This document shows, one piece after another, positions 34,549 to 44,094 of a DNA stretch of 45,107 nucleotides. The notes beneath the pieces are model-generated. The model worked only from the letters and a program-made list of their open reading frames with translations. It was not told the origin of the DNA and ran no database searches. A program made the translations under genes and the position numbers. The stretch is taken from assembly GCA_031372705.1 (NCBI GenBank), contig JANMLV010000231.1:1-45107 (forward strand), written 5' to 3'. Positions within the stretch are counted from its first letter, which is position 1, and the number at the start of each line of letters is the position of its first letter. The stretch is from UBA7236 sp031372705. GTDB lineage: Bacteria > Bacteroidota > Bacteroidia > Chitinophagales > BACL12.

Positions 34549-36747
34549 ATGGAAGTATCTAATATGAGTGTGAAGGAAGCGTTGAAGGAATTTTTTGGAT
34601 TCGACGCATTTAAAGGAAATCAGGAGCAGATTATTGAAAGCTTATTAAACAAGCAAGATACATTTGTAATAATGCCTACCGGTGGCGGCAAATCACTGTG
34701 CTACCAATTGCCGGCGTTGATGTTGGAAGGCACGGCCATAATAGTTTCTCCGCTAATTGCCTTAATGAAAAACCAGGTGGATTTAATGCGTGGATACAGC
34801 AGCAATAACGACATTGCTCACTTTTTAAACTCTTCGCTTAACCGCCAGCAAATTAAAAAGGTAAAGCAAGATATTACCGATGGTCGCACTAAAATGCTGT
34901 ATGTGGCACCCGAAACGTTGCGAAAAGAGGAAAATATTGAGTTTTTTAAAGGTATACAAGTGAGTTTTGTGGCTATTGATGAGGCACATTGTATTTCTGA
35001 GTGGGGTCACGATTTCCGTCCGGAATACCGCCAAATTCATAACATGATTGAAACTATCAACGATGATATTCCAATCATAGCCCTTACTGCCACGGCAACG
35101 CCTAAAGTTCAAAGCGATATCAAGAAGAATCTCGGCCTCGAAAACCCAAATGTTTTTATGTCGAGCTTCAATCGCCCCAACCTTTATTATGAAATACGCC
35201 CAAAACGCAGTCGCGAATATGCAATTAAACAAATTGTAAAATTCATAAAAGAAAACCCGCGGAAATCAGGTATAGTATATTGTTTAAACCGAAAATCAAC
35301 CGAAGATATTGCTAAAGTGTTGAATATCAACGGAATACGCGCAGGCGCATATCATGCAGGAATGGATGCTCAAACTCGTCCTGAAGTGCAGGATAAGTTT
35401 TTAATGGAAGATTATCAGGTAATAGTTGCCACTATAGCATTCGGAATGGGAATAGATAAGCCGGATGTTCGATTTGTAATACATTTCGATATTCCTAAAT
35501 CAATAGAAAACTATTACCAGGAAACCGGTCGCGGAGGAAGAGACGGCCTTGAAGGAAATTGTATTGCCTTTTATAGCTACAAGGATATCGAGAAGCTTGA
35601 AAAGTTTATGCGTGATAAGCCACTAGCTGAACGCGAAATGGGTGCTCAATTATTGGCAGAAACAGCTGCTTATGCAGAAACAAGCGTTTGTCGAAGAAGA
35701 TTTTTACTTTTTTATTTCGGAGAAGAATATGATAGAGACAACTGCGGATGCTGCGATAATTGCCTGAAACCTAAAGAAAGAATTGAGGGAAGAGATTATG
35801 TGCAAAATGCATTGCGCATAGTTGACTTCGTGAACGAAAATCATCATATTCCTTATTTGGTTGATTTAATATCCGGTAAAAAAACTACTGAAAACCAAAA
35901 TTATCGTCACGATAAAATTGAATTATTCGGAGTAGGAAAAGAAAAAGATGATCACTTCTGGAATTCTATAATGCGTCAATGTTTGTTGAATGAATTTGTT
36001 TATAAGGATATTGAACAATACGGAATAATAAAGCTTACCGATAAAGGAAGAGAATTTATTAAGAATCCAAAATCGGTAATGGTGTCACTTAATCATGATT
36101 TCGAAGCCGAAACAAATGATGTTGACATGGAAAACAATGTCGGCAAAAGTGTGCTCGATCCTTTGCTAATGGATTTACTTACCACTTTGCGCGATAGAAT
36201 TGCCAAGGAGGCTTCATTACCACCTTATGTTATTTATTCTGAAAACTCATTAGAAGAAATGGCAACGATGTATCCTACAACAATGGATGAAATCGTTAAA
36301 ATTTCAGGTGTAAGCAAAGGAAAAGCAGATAAATATGGCAAGCAATTTATTGAATTAATTGCCGAATATGTTGAAGAAAACGAAATCGAAAAGCCGTCCG
36401 AATTCGTTATGAAACAAGTGGTTAATAAGTCGGCCCACAAAGTAAAAATCATTCAATTTATTGATAAAAAAATGGGATTACCTGAAATTGCAAAAAGTAT
36501 AGGTATGAACTTCCCCGATTTTATTGATGAGATTGAAACTATTGTTACTTCCGGAACTAAACTCAGTTTAAATTATTATCTCGACGATTTAATTGAACAA
36601 GATATACAAGACACTGTTCATGATTACTTTATAGATATGAAAACCATGGACCTTAAAACAGCGTTCAACGATTTATCCGATGAAGGATTAACATTTGAAG
36701 AATTGCGCTTATTACATATTAAATTTATTTCTGAAGTAGCTAATTAA
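34549..36747 (+). CDS. recQ: ATP-dependent DNA helicase RecQ
   Basis: A 732-residue SF2 helicase. Walker A is PTGGGKSLCYQLPAL (Lys48). The Walker B/aromatic loop is AIDEAHCISEWGHDFRPEYR (Asp144-His147). Motif III is LTATATP, and motif VI is QETGRGGRDG. The zinc site is CRRRFLLFYFGEE with CGCCDNC near residues 381-405. A winged-helix RQC domain follows, then an HRDC domain (SLPPYVIYSENSLEEMA). An extra C-terminal ~120 residues beyond HRDC matches the long Bacteroidota form. ATG 34549 is chosen. Met6 is a possible alternative. It unwinds DNA for repair and fork restart. Confidence 0.95.
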   Translation: MEVSNMSVKEALKEFFGFDAFKGNQEQIIESLLNKQDTFVIMPTGGGKSLCYQLPALMLEGTAIIVSPLIALMKNQVDLMRGYSSNNDIAHFLNSSLNRQQIKKVKQDITDGRTKMLYVAPETLRKEENIEFFKGIQVSFVAIDEAHCISEWGHDFRPEYRQIHNMIETINDDIPIIALTATATPKVQSDIKKNLGLENPNVFMSSFNRPNLYYEIRPKRSREYAIKQIVKFIKENPRKSGIVYCLNRKSTEDIAKVLNINGIRAGAYHAGMDAQTRPEVQDKFLMEDYQVIVATIAFGMGIDKPDVRFVIHFDIPKSIENYYQETGRGGRDGLEGNCIAFYSYKDIEKLEKFMRDKPLAEREMGAQLLAETAAYAETSVCRRRFLLFYFGEEYDRDNCGCCDNCLKPKERIEGRDYVQNALRIVDFVNENHHIPYLVDLISGKKTTENQNYRHDKIELFGVGKEKDDHFWNSIMRQCLLNEFVYKDIEQYGIIKLTDKGREFIKNPKSVMVSLNHDFEAETNDVDMENNVGKSVLDPLLMDLLTTLRDRIAKEASLPPYVIYSENSLEEMATMYPTTMDEIVKISGVSKGKADKYGKQFIELIAEYVEENEIEKPSEFVMKQVVNKSAHKVKIIQFIDKKMGLPEIAKSIGMNFPDFIDEIETIVTSGTKLSLNYYLDDLIEQDIQDTVHDYFIDMKTMDLKTAFNDLSDEGLTFEELRLLHIKFISEVAN

Positions 36748-36769
36748 TTAGAGCGAAAGTTAAATTACG

Positions 36770-37516
36770 ATGCAAGAACAACAAACCTTTGAAATAAAGT
36801 TGCCTCAGTTTGAGGGGCCGTTTGATTTGCTGTTATTTTTTATTGAAAGAGATGAATTAGATATTCATGATATTCCAATTTCTACCATAACAAAAGATTT
36901 TCTTACTTACCTGCACTCAATGGCGCAACTTAACATTGAAGTTGCCAGTGATTTTATTTTAGTTGCAGCTACGCTGATGCGCATTAAAGCAAAAATGTTG
37001 CTGCCACGCAAAGAGTTGGATGAGTTCGGCAATGAAATTGACCCGCGTAAAGAACTTGTTGACAGATTATTAGAATACAAGCGATATAAAGAAGTTATTA
37101 CAGATTTAAGCGAGTTGGAGGAAGACCGCCAGCTAAAGATTAATCGCGGTAACATTACAATGGAACATGACTTGCTGGCTAAAAAGCACAGCAATGAAAT
37201 GGAACTTAGCAGCATCAATTTATTTGTGTTGCTTAAAGTATTCCAAAAAGTAATGGATAGATTTAATAACCAACCAACTATTCAGCAACACGTAATTATC
37301 GCCTATAATTATTCAATTGAAGAGGAAAGTTTTGGTGTTGTTGCATATTGCAAAGGAAAGAAAAATGTGCCTTTCGGGGAAGTATTTACATCTTGTAAAG
37401 ACAGATACCAAGCGGTTTTCAGGTTTTTAAGCGTACTCGATTTAATTGCGGCGCAAAAATTAACTTTATTGGTAGGTGATGGTATTAATAATTTCTGGTT
37501 AACATCTGAAGAATAA
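36770..37516 (+). CDS. scpA: Segregation and condensation protein A
   Basis: This 248-residue kleisin subunit of the SMC-ScpAB complex shows the family start FEIKLPQFEGPFDLLLFFIERDELDIHDIPI. The middle helix block VASDFILVAATLMRIKAKMLLP is present, as is a C-terminal winged helix (VFRFLSVLDLIAAQKLTLLV). It acts in chromosome compaction and segregation in the nucleoid. It lies 22 bases downstream of recQ and may be co-transcribed. scpB and smc are not in the window. Confidence 0.93.
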   Translation: MQEQQTFEIKLPQFEGPFDLLLFFIERDELDIHDIPISTITKDFLTYLHSMAQLNIEVASDFILVAATLMRIKAKMLLPRKELDEFGNEIDPRKELVDRLLEYKRYKEVITDLSELEEDRQLKINRGNITMEHDLLAKKHSNEMELSSINLFVLLKVFQKVMDRFNNQPTIQQHVIIAYNYSIEEESFGVVAYCKGKKNVPFGEVFTSCKDRYQAVFRFLSVLDLIAAQKLTLLVGDGINNFWLTSEE

Positions 37517-37546
37517 ATTTTTAATTCTTTTACAGAATTTAAATAA

Positions 37547-39091
37547 TTAAAACACTACTAATTTTTCGCCTTCTTTATGGAATTCGGTATTTATTTCAAC
37601 TATGTAAACGCCGGCAGGTAAATTTGAAACATCAATTGTTTTACTAAAAGAATTTCCGGGTTCAACTTGTAATTGATTTAAATAAATATAGTTTTTGCCA
37701 AGCAAATCACAAATAGTAATATTATTAATTGTTGAATAGGAATCTGTTGAGATTGTAACTGTTTCATCAGCCGGGTTTGGATATATAGCAAACGATTTTA
37801 ATGCAGTAGGCTCGATTATTTCCAACGGAAAATAAGCAGATGAATCAATTATGATAAATTCATCACCTGCTTCATAATCAGTATAGGCCATAAACGTCAT
37901 TAACATTTCATCTTCAGTATAAGCACCTTCATAAACATCTATTGGCGGGTCATTTGGATTATTAGGATTATCGCTCGTGTTGTCATAAACGGCAATAGCA
38001 TGAAAACGTGCTCCATTCGGCACCTTCATAATAATTGGAACCATATAGAAATATTGCCAATGGAAATCCCAGATTGGAATGTCAATCACCGGAATTGAAT
38101 CTCCATCCACAGTTTCATACCATATTTTATATGAACGCCCTAACATATGCATGTGTGGCATAAATGCAACAAACGATTTATCGCCAACCATTGCTTCTGA
38201 GCGCTGCTTAAATGTAATAATACTGTCAGCCGGAATAATCAATGGTTGATACATCGGGTTATATAACGGCGTACTAACTTCACATCGCCGTACATCAGTA
38301 ATATCATCAACAAACGTAAAATTAATTCTGGTGCTGTCAACCAAGCCAATGCTATTTGGTGCGTAATGTATTTGTGCAACTAAGTCGAAACCTTCCGGTA
38401 TTTTAATTCCCCAATTATGCGGTAAATACAACGGACCGCTGCCCGGCGACCAGCCTCCAATATAATTGGTTAAACTAGGCCAACCGGTTTCGTCATTAAA
38501 TCCCGGTAATGGGTCTAATTGATCTAACGAATCTGAATATCCTGTTGGATCTAAATACATGTCTACATGATGCACCAAATTCCAATTGCCGGGAATAATT
38601 TCCATTATATTGAAATATTTATCCTCAGTAAATTCATTTGGAATTACAAAATGGCGATATTCATCAATGTCATATTGAGTCGTATATTCGCCAATCGAAA
38701 AACTTGAATGCACTGTATCTAAACTTGATGTGCCAAAATCAAATGAAGGTGCTTCAACCAAAGTTGTATCTCCACTTTCCAACCCGTCAAAAATCCATTG
38801 CGAAATTTTAAATTTTTCATCTGCAGTTAACACCAATTCACCTGCAAAATGCGTGTAATTTTCATCTGCCGGCCAAGGAGGCATTTCTTCTGTTAATACC
38901 GAGGCTTCAATTTCTCCGGCTTTTGCTTTTGCTTGACTGTAAGTAAGTAATGAGAATGGTGCAATACCTTCAGGGCGATGACAACTCGCGCAATTGGAAA
39001 ATAGTATAGGCGCAATATCGGCACTCCAAGAAGTTTGAGCATCTAATTTGGTGCAAGTAATAAGCCATAATAGGAGGATTCGCCAACGCAT
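37547..39091 (-). CDS. Secreted fusion: c-type cytochrome, copper type II (PHM/DBH-like) monooxygenase, T9SS type A domain
   Basis: A 514-residue protein. The signal peptide RWRILLLWLITCTKLDA is cut before QTSW. A short cytochrome c module has CASCH (Cys34, Cys37, His38) with MPPWPAD as the likely distal-ligand loop. Then comes a two-domain copper monooxygenase with ligands in PHM order and spacing. These are His174-His175 (LVHHVDM), His242 (QIHYAPN), His313-x-His315 (MPHMHMLGRS) and Met396 (DEMLMTF). The first three would hold CuH and the last three CuM. The end (IYPNPADETVTI onward) is a T9SS type A sorting domain. It probably acts as a surface electron-coupled hydroxylase. The substrate is unknown. 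Confidence 0.85.
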   Translation of the reverse strand: MRWRILLLWLITCTKLDAQTSWSADIAPILFSNCASCHRPEGIAPFSLLTYSQAKAKAGEIEASVLTEEMPPWPADENYTHFAGELVLTADEKFKISQWIFDGLESGDTTLVEAPSFDFGTSSLDTVHSSFSIGEYTTQYDIDEYRHFVIPNEFTEDKYFNIMEIIPGNWNLVHHVDMYLDPTGYSDSLDQLDPLPGFNDETGWPSLTNYIGGWSPGSGPLYLPHNWGIKIPEGFDLVAQIHYAPNSIGLVDSTRINFTFVDDITDVRRCEVSTPLYNPMYQPLIIPADSIITFKQRSEAMVGDKSFVAFMPHMHMLGRSYKIWYETVDGDSIPVIDIPIWDFHWQYFYMVPIIMKVPNGARFHAIAVYDNTSDNPNNPNDPPIDVYEGAYTEDEMLMTFMAYTDYEAGDEFIIIDSSAYFPLEIIEPTALKSFAIYPNPADETVTISTDSYSTINNITICDLLGKNYIYLNQLQVEPGNSFSKTIDVSNLPAGVYIVEINTEFHKEGEKLVVF

Positions 39092-39097
39092 AGACTA

Positions 39098-39128
39098 CAA
39101 ATTTAAACGGAAAACATTTACCAATCAA
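39098..39128 (-). promoter_or_regulatory. Promoter of the cytochrome/monooxygenase gene
   Basis: On the minus strand TTG (complement of 39126-39128), a 20-base spacer and TAAATTTG (complement of 39098-39105), a perfect TAnnTTTG. The ATG (39091) lies six bases beyond. Confidence 0.6.
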
Positions 39129-39318
39129 CATCTTAACATTAATTATAAGAGAAATTATTAATTGAAATGATAACAAAAGTGTAAACTAATTTTAGCACGA
39201 GTCAGTTAAAAACAATAGCCAACAATTTAATCCGTATCGTATAAATATACTTAAAAAGTAAATATTGGATTTTAATGTTTATTAATTTGAAATATACTAT
39301 GAACCTTTTTGATAAAAA

Positions 39319-40506
39319 TTATTTTATTACACCTAATTCTTTTCCAACTTTAGTGAATGCGGCTATGGCGTTATCCAAATGATGCATTTCGTGTCCTGCA
39401 GAAATTTGCACACGAATACGTGCTTGACCTTTAGGAACAACCGGAAAATAAAATCCAATCACATAAATGCCTTCGTCTAATAATTTTGCGGCCATTGTTT
39501 GGCTTAGCACGGCATCGTACAACATAATTGGTACAATTGGATGTTCACCGGGTTTTATATCAAAGCCAACCGCTGTCATTTTTTCGCGAAAATATTTTGT
39601 ATTATCTTCTAATTTATCGCGCAGCTCAGTTGTTTCACTCAATAAATCTAAAACAGCAATAGAAGCGCCTGTAATAGAAGGAGCCAATGTATTTGAAAAT
39701 AAATATGGTCGTGAACGTTGACGCAACATTTCAATAATTTCTTTTCTGCCCGAAGTAAATCCACCGCTTGCTCCCCCTAAAGCCTTTCCAAGCGTTCCGG
39801 TAATTATATCAATTTTGCCCATAACTCCCCTATGCTCATGTGTGCCTCTTCCGGTTTTTCCAAGAAATCCTGATGCATGACACTCATCAATCATGATTAA
39901 AGCATTATATTTTTCTGCCAAGGCAACAATTTTATCCAATGCAGCAATAGTGCCATCCATACTAAAGGCACCATCGGTTACAATTATTCTGTTGCGCTGT
40001 GCTTGCGATTGTTTTAATTGTTCTTCCAAATCACTCATGTCGTTGTGCGCATACCTATATCGAACAGCTTTACACAAACGTACACCGTCAATTATTGAAG
40101 CATGGTTTAATGCATCCGAAATAATGGCATCTTCTTCATTAAATAAAGGTTCAAATACGCCTCCGTTTGCATCAAATGCCGCAGCATATAAAATGGTATC
40201 CTCTGTGCCTAAAAATTCCGCAATCTTGCTTTCCAGTTCTTTATGAATATCTTGGGTGCCACAAATAAATCGCACCGAGCTCATACCGAACCCATGGCTA
40301 TCAACTGCTTTTTTTGCCGCTTCAATTACTTTAGGATGAGAACTTAACCCCAAATAATTATTTGCACAAAAATTAACCACTTCGCGTCCGTCTTCTAAAC
40401 GAATATCTGCGCCTTGCGGCGATGTAATAATGCGTTCATTTTTATAAAGTCCGGAACTCTTTATTTCCGCTATCTCTGCTTGAAGTCGTTCTTGTATGGT
40501 GTACAT
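39319..40506 (-). CDS. kbl: Glycine C-acetyltransferase (2-amino-3-ketobutyrate CoA ligase)
   Basis: This 395-residue alpha-oxoamine synthase cleaves 2-amino-3-ketobutyrate with CoA to glycine and acetyl-CoA, the second step of threonine breakdown. The PLP lysine is Lys241 in TGTLGKALGGASGG. FCANNYLGLSSHP, GFGMSSVRFICGTQDIHKELE, DALNHASIIDG, VTDGAFSMDGTIA and IDECHASGFLGKTGRG are typical of Kbl rather than 8-amino-7-oxononanoate synthase. No threonine dehydrogenase gene is next to it in the window. Confidence 0.93.
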   Translation of the reverse strand: MYTIQERLQAEIAEIKSSGLYKNERIITSPQGADIRLEDGREVVNFCANNYLGLSSHPKVIEAAKKAVDSHGFGMSSVRFICGTQDIHKELESKIAEFLGTEDTILYAAAFDANGGVFEPLFNEEDAIISDALNHASIIDGVRLCKAVRYRYAHNDMSDLEEQLKQSQAQRNRIIVTDGAFSMDGTIAALDKIVALAEKYNALIMIDECHASGFLGKTGRGTHEHRGVMGKIDIITGTLGKALGGASGGFTSGRKEIIEMLRQRSRPYLFSNTLAPSITGASIAVLDLLSETTELRDKLEDNTKYFREKMTAVGFDIKPGEHPIVPIMLYDAVLSQTMAAKLLDEGIYVIGFYFPVVPKGQARIRVQISAGHEMHHLDNAIAAFTKVGKELGVIK

Positions 40507-40607
40507 ATTTTAATTTTGATGTGAAATTATAATAACCGCAACAACCCACCAACTTTAAATAAAATCATTTGTATTTTTATTTTTGAAATTGAACTAAACC
40601 TAGATTT

Positions 40608-43600
40608 ATGCTAAAGCATTTTACCCTTTTTTCGTTTATTATTTTGTTTGCCATTGCTATAAATGCCCAAACGCCCATAAGCGGGGTAATTAATACTTAT
40701 GCCAAAGTAGATTCAGTTAACAACTGCCTGAACACTGTTTACACCACATCGGCAGTGGGTTTCAGCATAGGCGATCGCATTTTGCTTATCCAAATGAAAG
40801 GGGCTGATGTTAATCTCACTAATACTGCCAGTTTTGGAAACATTAACGCATATAACAATGCCGGAAATTATGAGTTAGGAACTATTGCCAATATTGCAGG
40901 CACAGCAGTGGTGTTGGAAAATGCTTTGCAAAGAACTTACACAAACGGCGCGGCTTTGCAGTTAGTGCGCATTCCGGTTTACGATGATGTAAATGTAAAC
41001 GGATTGCTCACGGCAAGTGCATGGAATGGCAATACAGGCGGAATTTTAGTGTTTGAAGCCGATTTAGTGACATTAAATGCCAATATTGACCTCAGCGGAG
41101 TGGGTTTTAGGGGTGGCGATGCCGGAAATTTCCCCTCCAGCTGCCCTACAGGCACCGGAACCTCATTATACTACTCCGACACCCTTAGTGGTAAAGGTGG
41201 TGAAAAAGGCGAAGGAATAGCCCTGTTAACCAATGCCTACCTGGCTTGTCGCGGAAAAGCAGCAAACGGCGGCGGTGGCGGAAACGACCATAACGGAGGT
41301 GCCGGTGGCGGCGGAAACGGCGCTGCAGGTGGTGTTGGTGGCGAAAACGATGAACCGGTGTTTTCTTGCCCGGGAAGTCCCGGAATTGCTGCTTTAGCAG
41401 TGGATAATACCATGGCTGCCGACAAAATTTTTGTGGGATCGGGTGGTGGTGCAGGGCACGGAAATAACAATAATGGCACTGACGGCGGCGATGGCGGGGG
41501 AATTGTAATCATTATTGCTAACCAACTGATTGGAAATGGATATAGTATAATAAGTAACGGCGCATCTGTTACCGATTTAGCTTGGGGCGATGGCGGCGGC
41601 GGCGGAGGTTCCGGCGGCTCTATACTATTAGATATTCCGACAGTTACAGCCCTAACTATTGAAGCGAAAGGCGGAAAAGGCGGCGATACGGGAGCAGACC
41701 AATGCACAGGTCCGGGCGGAGGTGGTTCAGGCGGTGTGCTAAAACATTTAGGTGCTGCTGTATGGCCGGGCGTAACCGTTGCGTTAACGGGTGGTTTATT
41801 TGGAACTAATACTACTGCAACCAGTCCATGTTTTGGTGATACTAATGGCGCTGCAAGTGGTGGAAATGGAATTTTAATAAATAATTTAATTTTATCGGAA
41901 AGCGCAATAGTTTATAACCCGAATTTTGCAAATGCCGGAGATGATGTACTGGTTTGTTCGGGCACATCTACTTCACTTTCCGGTTCCGGTGGGGTGAGTT
42001 ATGTGTGGTCGCCGACAACCTATTTAGATAATCCGTTATTAGCAAATCCAACTTGCACACCTTTAAGTGATATAACATATACTTTATCTGTTACAAATGG
42101 TTCAGGTTGTATTGATGTAGATATAGTAACTGTTTCACTGGCACCGGCGGTTATTGCTGATGCCGGAGATGCAATTACAATTTGCAGCGGCGAAAGTGCA
42201 ACATTGTCTGCAACAGGCGGCGTTGAATATTTATGGAGCCCTGCTTTTTTTCTCGATGATATAACCATTGCAAATCCAATTTGTACACCATTATTTGATG
42301 TCAATTATACAGTTATTGTTACCGATGCAAATGGATGTATCGGTACGGATGTTGTTGCTGTTACTGTAAGCAGCACAAATTTTTTATCTGTTAGCGATGA
42401 TGCAGGTGTTTGTGCAGGTGGAAGCATTAATTTATTGGCAACAGGTGGCGTTAGTTATAGTTGGAGTCCGTCAACTTATTTAAATGATGCAACTATCAGT
42501 AATCCGATTTGCACACCATTAAGTGATATTACTTATTATGTAACATCAATAAGTGCATCCGGTTGTGTTGATATAGATACAATAAATATCAATATCGTTC
42601 CAGCCGAATTTGTAAATGCAGGCGAAGATGTTGAAGTATGCGCAGGCTCAAGTGTTACATTAAATGCAACAGGCGGTGCAATATTTAATTGGAGTCCCGC
42701 AACTTATTTAGATGATGCAACAATTGCTAATCCAATTTGCACACCACTTACTGATATTACATATATAGTTACGTCATCAACATTAGATGGATGTATTGAT
42801 GCTGATACCATTCAAGTAACAATTATTCCGGGCGATTTTTTATCTGTTGTTCCGGATGTAAATGTTTGTGCCGATTCTGACGTTGAATTATTTGCAAGCG
42901 GAGGTGTAACATATAGTTGGAGTCCTACAACTTATTTAGATGATGCCACTGCTGCAACGCCAATTTGTACACCTGCAAGTGATATTGTTTATACGGTTAC
43001 ATCAATTAATGCAGATGGTTGCACAGATGAAAAAACCGTTGTTGTAAATACATTTGAAGTTGCACCTGTTACTGCGGGTCCTGATACGGTACTTTGTTTC
43101 GGCGGACAAATAAAAATGTATGTCACCGAAGGCGTTTCCTATTTATGGACACCGCCTACGTACCTCGATTTTACTACTATTTCGCAGCCAACCACCAGTC
43201 CGCTTACTTCAATTAGTTACATCGTTTATGTTACCGATATTAATGGATGTATTGCATCTGATACAGTAGATATTATTGTTAATTCGGTTCCCGATATAAC
43301 AGCATCCGACGATGTAACAATTTGTCGCGGCGATACGGTAATACTTTCTGCAACCGGCGGAATTTCCTATACTTGGATACCTTCTCCGATTGATCCATGT
43401 GTAGGTTGTGAAAGTGTTGAAGTAGCACCAACTGAAACTACATCATATATTGTTCAAGGAGTTGATGCGAATGGATGTTATAGCACAGACGAAGTTACAG
43501 TTACGGTTGAATTATGTAATAACATAAATGATTTAATTGCGCAACAAATTCAAATATATCCAAACCCTGCGAATGATTTTATTTACGTTACATTACCCGA

Positions 43601-43781
43601 ATCGATTGTTGATGCAGAATTTATTTTAATGAATATGCTCGGCGAAAAAATTAAAATTAACACGTCTTCATCATCACTAAATAATTATTTAATTCAGTTT
43701 AATGCTATTGCTTCACAACAGTTATTATTGCAAATTCATATTACTGAAGGAACGTTTTATAAGTTAATGTTTGTTGAATAA
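40608..43781 (+). CDS. Large repeat-containing surface protein with Gly-rich region and T9SS type A domain
   Basis: A 1057-residue protein. The signal peptide LKHFTLFSFIILFAIAINA is cut before QTPI. The N-terminal ~420 residues contain a very Gly-rich segment (about residues 205-370) with runs such as NGGGGGNDHNGGAGGGG. DGGGGGGSGGSILLDI then follows, and the surrounding hydrophobic strands look like a beta-helix. Seven tandem ~76-residue beta-sandwich repeats follow, ending in a T9SS type A domain (IQIYPNPANDFIY onward). It is likely an adhesin or matrix-binding surface protein. No catalytic motif is seen. Gly codons make 41240-41720 more GC-rich than its neighbours. Confidence 0.85.
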   Translation: MLKHFTLFSFIILFAIAINAQTPISGVINTYAKVDSVNNCLNTVYTTSAVGFSIGDRILLIQMKGADVNLTNTASFGNINAYNNAGNYELGTIANIAGTAVVLENALQRTYTNGAALQLVRIPVYDDVNVNGLLTASAWNGNTGGILVFEADLVTLNANIDLSGVGFRGGDAGNFPSSCPTGTGTSLYYSDTLSGKGGEKGEGIALLTNAYLACRGKAANGGGGGNDHNGGAGGGGNGAAGGVGGENDEPVFSCPGSPGIAALAVDNTMAADKIFVGSGGGAGHGNNNNGTDGGDGGGIVIIIANQLIGNGYSIISNGASVTDLAWGDGGGGGGSGGSILLDIPTVTALTIEAKGGKGGDTGADQCTGPGGGGSGGVLKHLGAAVWPGVTVALTGGLFGTNTTATSPCFGDTNGAASGGNGILINNLILSESAIVYNPNFANAGDDVLVCSGTSTSLSGSGGVSYVWSPTTYLDNPLLANPTCTPLSDITYTLSVTNGSGCIDVDIVTVSLAPAVIADAGDAITICSGESATLSATGGVEYLWSPAFFLDDITIANPICTPLFDVNYTVIVTDANGCIGTDVVAVTVSSTNFLSVSDDAGVCAGGSINLLATGGVSYSWSPSTYLNDATISNPICTPLSDITYYVTSISASGCVDIDTININIVPAEFVNAGEDVEVCAGSSVTLNATGGAIFNWSPATYLDDATIANPICTPLTDITYIVTSSTLDGCIDADTIQVTIIPGDFLSVVPDVNVCADSDVELFASGGVTYSWSPTTYLDDATAATPICTPASDIVYTVTSINADGCTDEKTVVVNTFEVAPVTAGPDTVLCFGGQIKMYVTEGVSYLWTPPTYLDFTTISQPTTSPLTSISYIVYVTDINGCIASDTVDIIVNSVPDITASDDVTICRGDTVILSATGGISYTWIPSPIDPCVGCESVEVAPTETTSYIVQGVDANGCYSTDEVTVTVELCNNINDLIAQQIQIYPNPANDFIYVTLPESIVDAEFILMNMLGEKIKINTSSSSLNNYLIQFNAIASQQLLLQIHITEGTFYKLMFVE
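41925..43517 (+). repeat. Seven in-frame ~228-bp repeats encoding PKD/Ig-like domains
   Basis: Each unit starts with AGDDVxVCxG, continues with SATGGVxYxWSPxTYLDDxTIxNPICTPLxDITY and closes with VTxxxxxGCxDxDTIxVxI. The conserved pair of Cys in VCxG and NGCI may form a disulfide. Units 1-5 are closest to one another. Unit 6 lacks the ICTP Cys, and unit 7 is the most diverged, with an added CVGC. Confidence 0.85.
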
Positions 43782-43841
43782 GCACTTGACACTGCTTCAG
43801 CATATATCTGGTTCCCGCGGAGGTAGGGAGAAGCGGAGAAA

Positions 43842-44080
43842 CTAATGTGCTAATGTACCGATGTGCAAATGTGCAAATTCGATTCTAGCCAAAATTCTCA
43901 AGTGGTCATCGGCCGTTTATTTTTCGATTAATTGATATAGCGGTACATTAGAAATTGCATTCCGGCTGTTCATTGGCTGTTTCAATAGCACATTGGCACA
44001 TTAGCAAATCAGCACATTGTTCCGGCTGTTTAGGCTGTTCCATTGGTACATTGGTACATCGGTACATTTGCACATTAATT
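43842..44080. repeat. Two opposed arrays of a degenerate 8-bp tandem repeat
   Basis: The left array 43842-43881 reads CTAATGTG, CTAATGTA, CCGATGTG, CAAATGTG, CAAATTCG. The right array 43983-44022 and 44041-44080 is the same unit on the other strand: CATTGGCA, CATTAGCA, then CATTGGTA twice, CATCGGTA, CATTTGCA, CATTAATT. Period eight holds throughout, apart from an 18-base spacer CGGCTGTTTAGGCTGTTC. Between the arrays lies GTTCATTGGCTGTTTCAAT (43968-43986), nearly the element at 141-159 and 351-369. There is no gene in 43782-44094. The array ends just before a TAACTTTA promoter-like box (44083-44090). Confidence 0.75.
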
Positions 44081-44094
44081 CGTAACTTTACGCC

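Noticed and set aside
41237..41707. Long Pro-rich frame on the minus strand
   Set aside because: It is the antisense shadow of the Gly-rich segment of the surface protein (GGC/GGT read as GCC/ACC).
41925..43517. Possible CRISPR or satellite array
   Set aside because: The ~228-bp units are in frame, diverged, and encode domains of a secreted protein. No CRISPR array is seen anywhere in the window.
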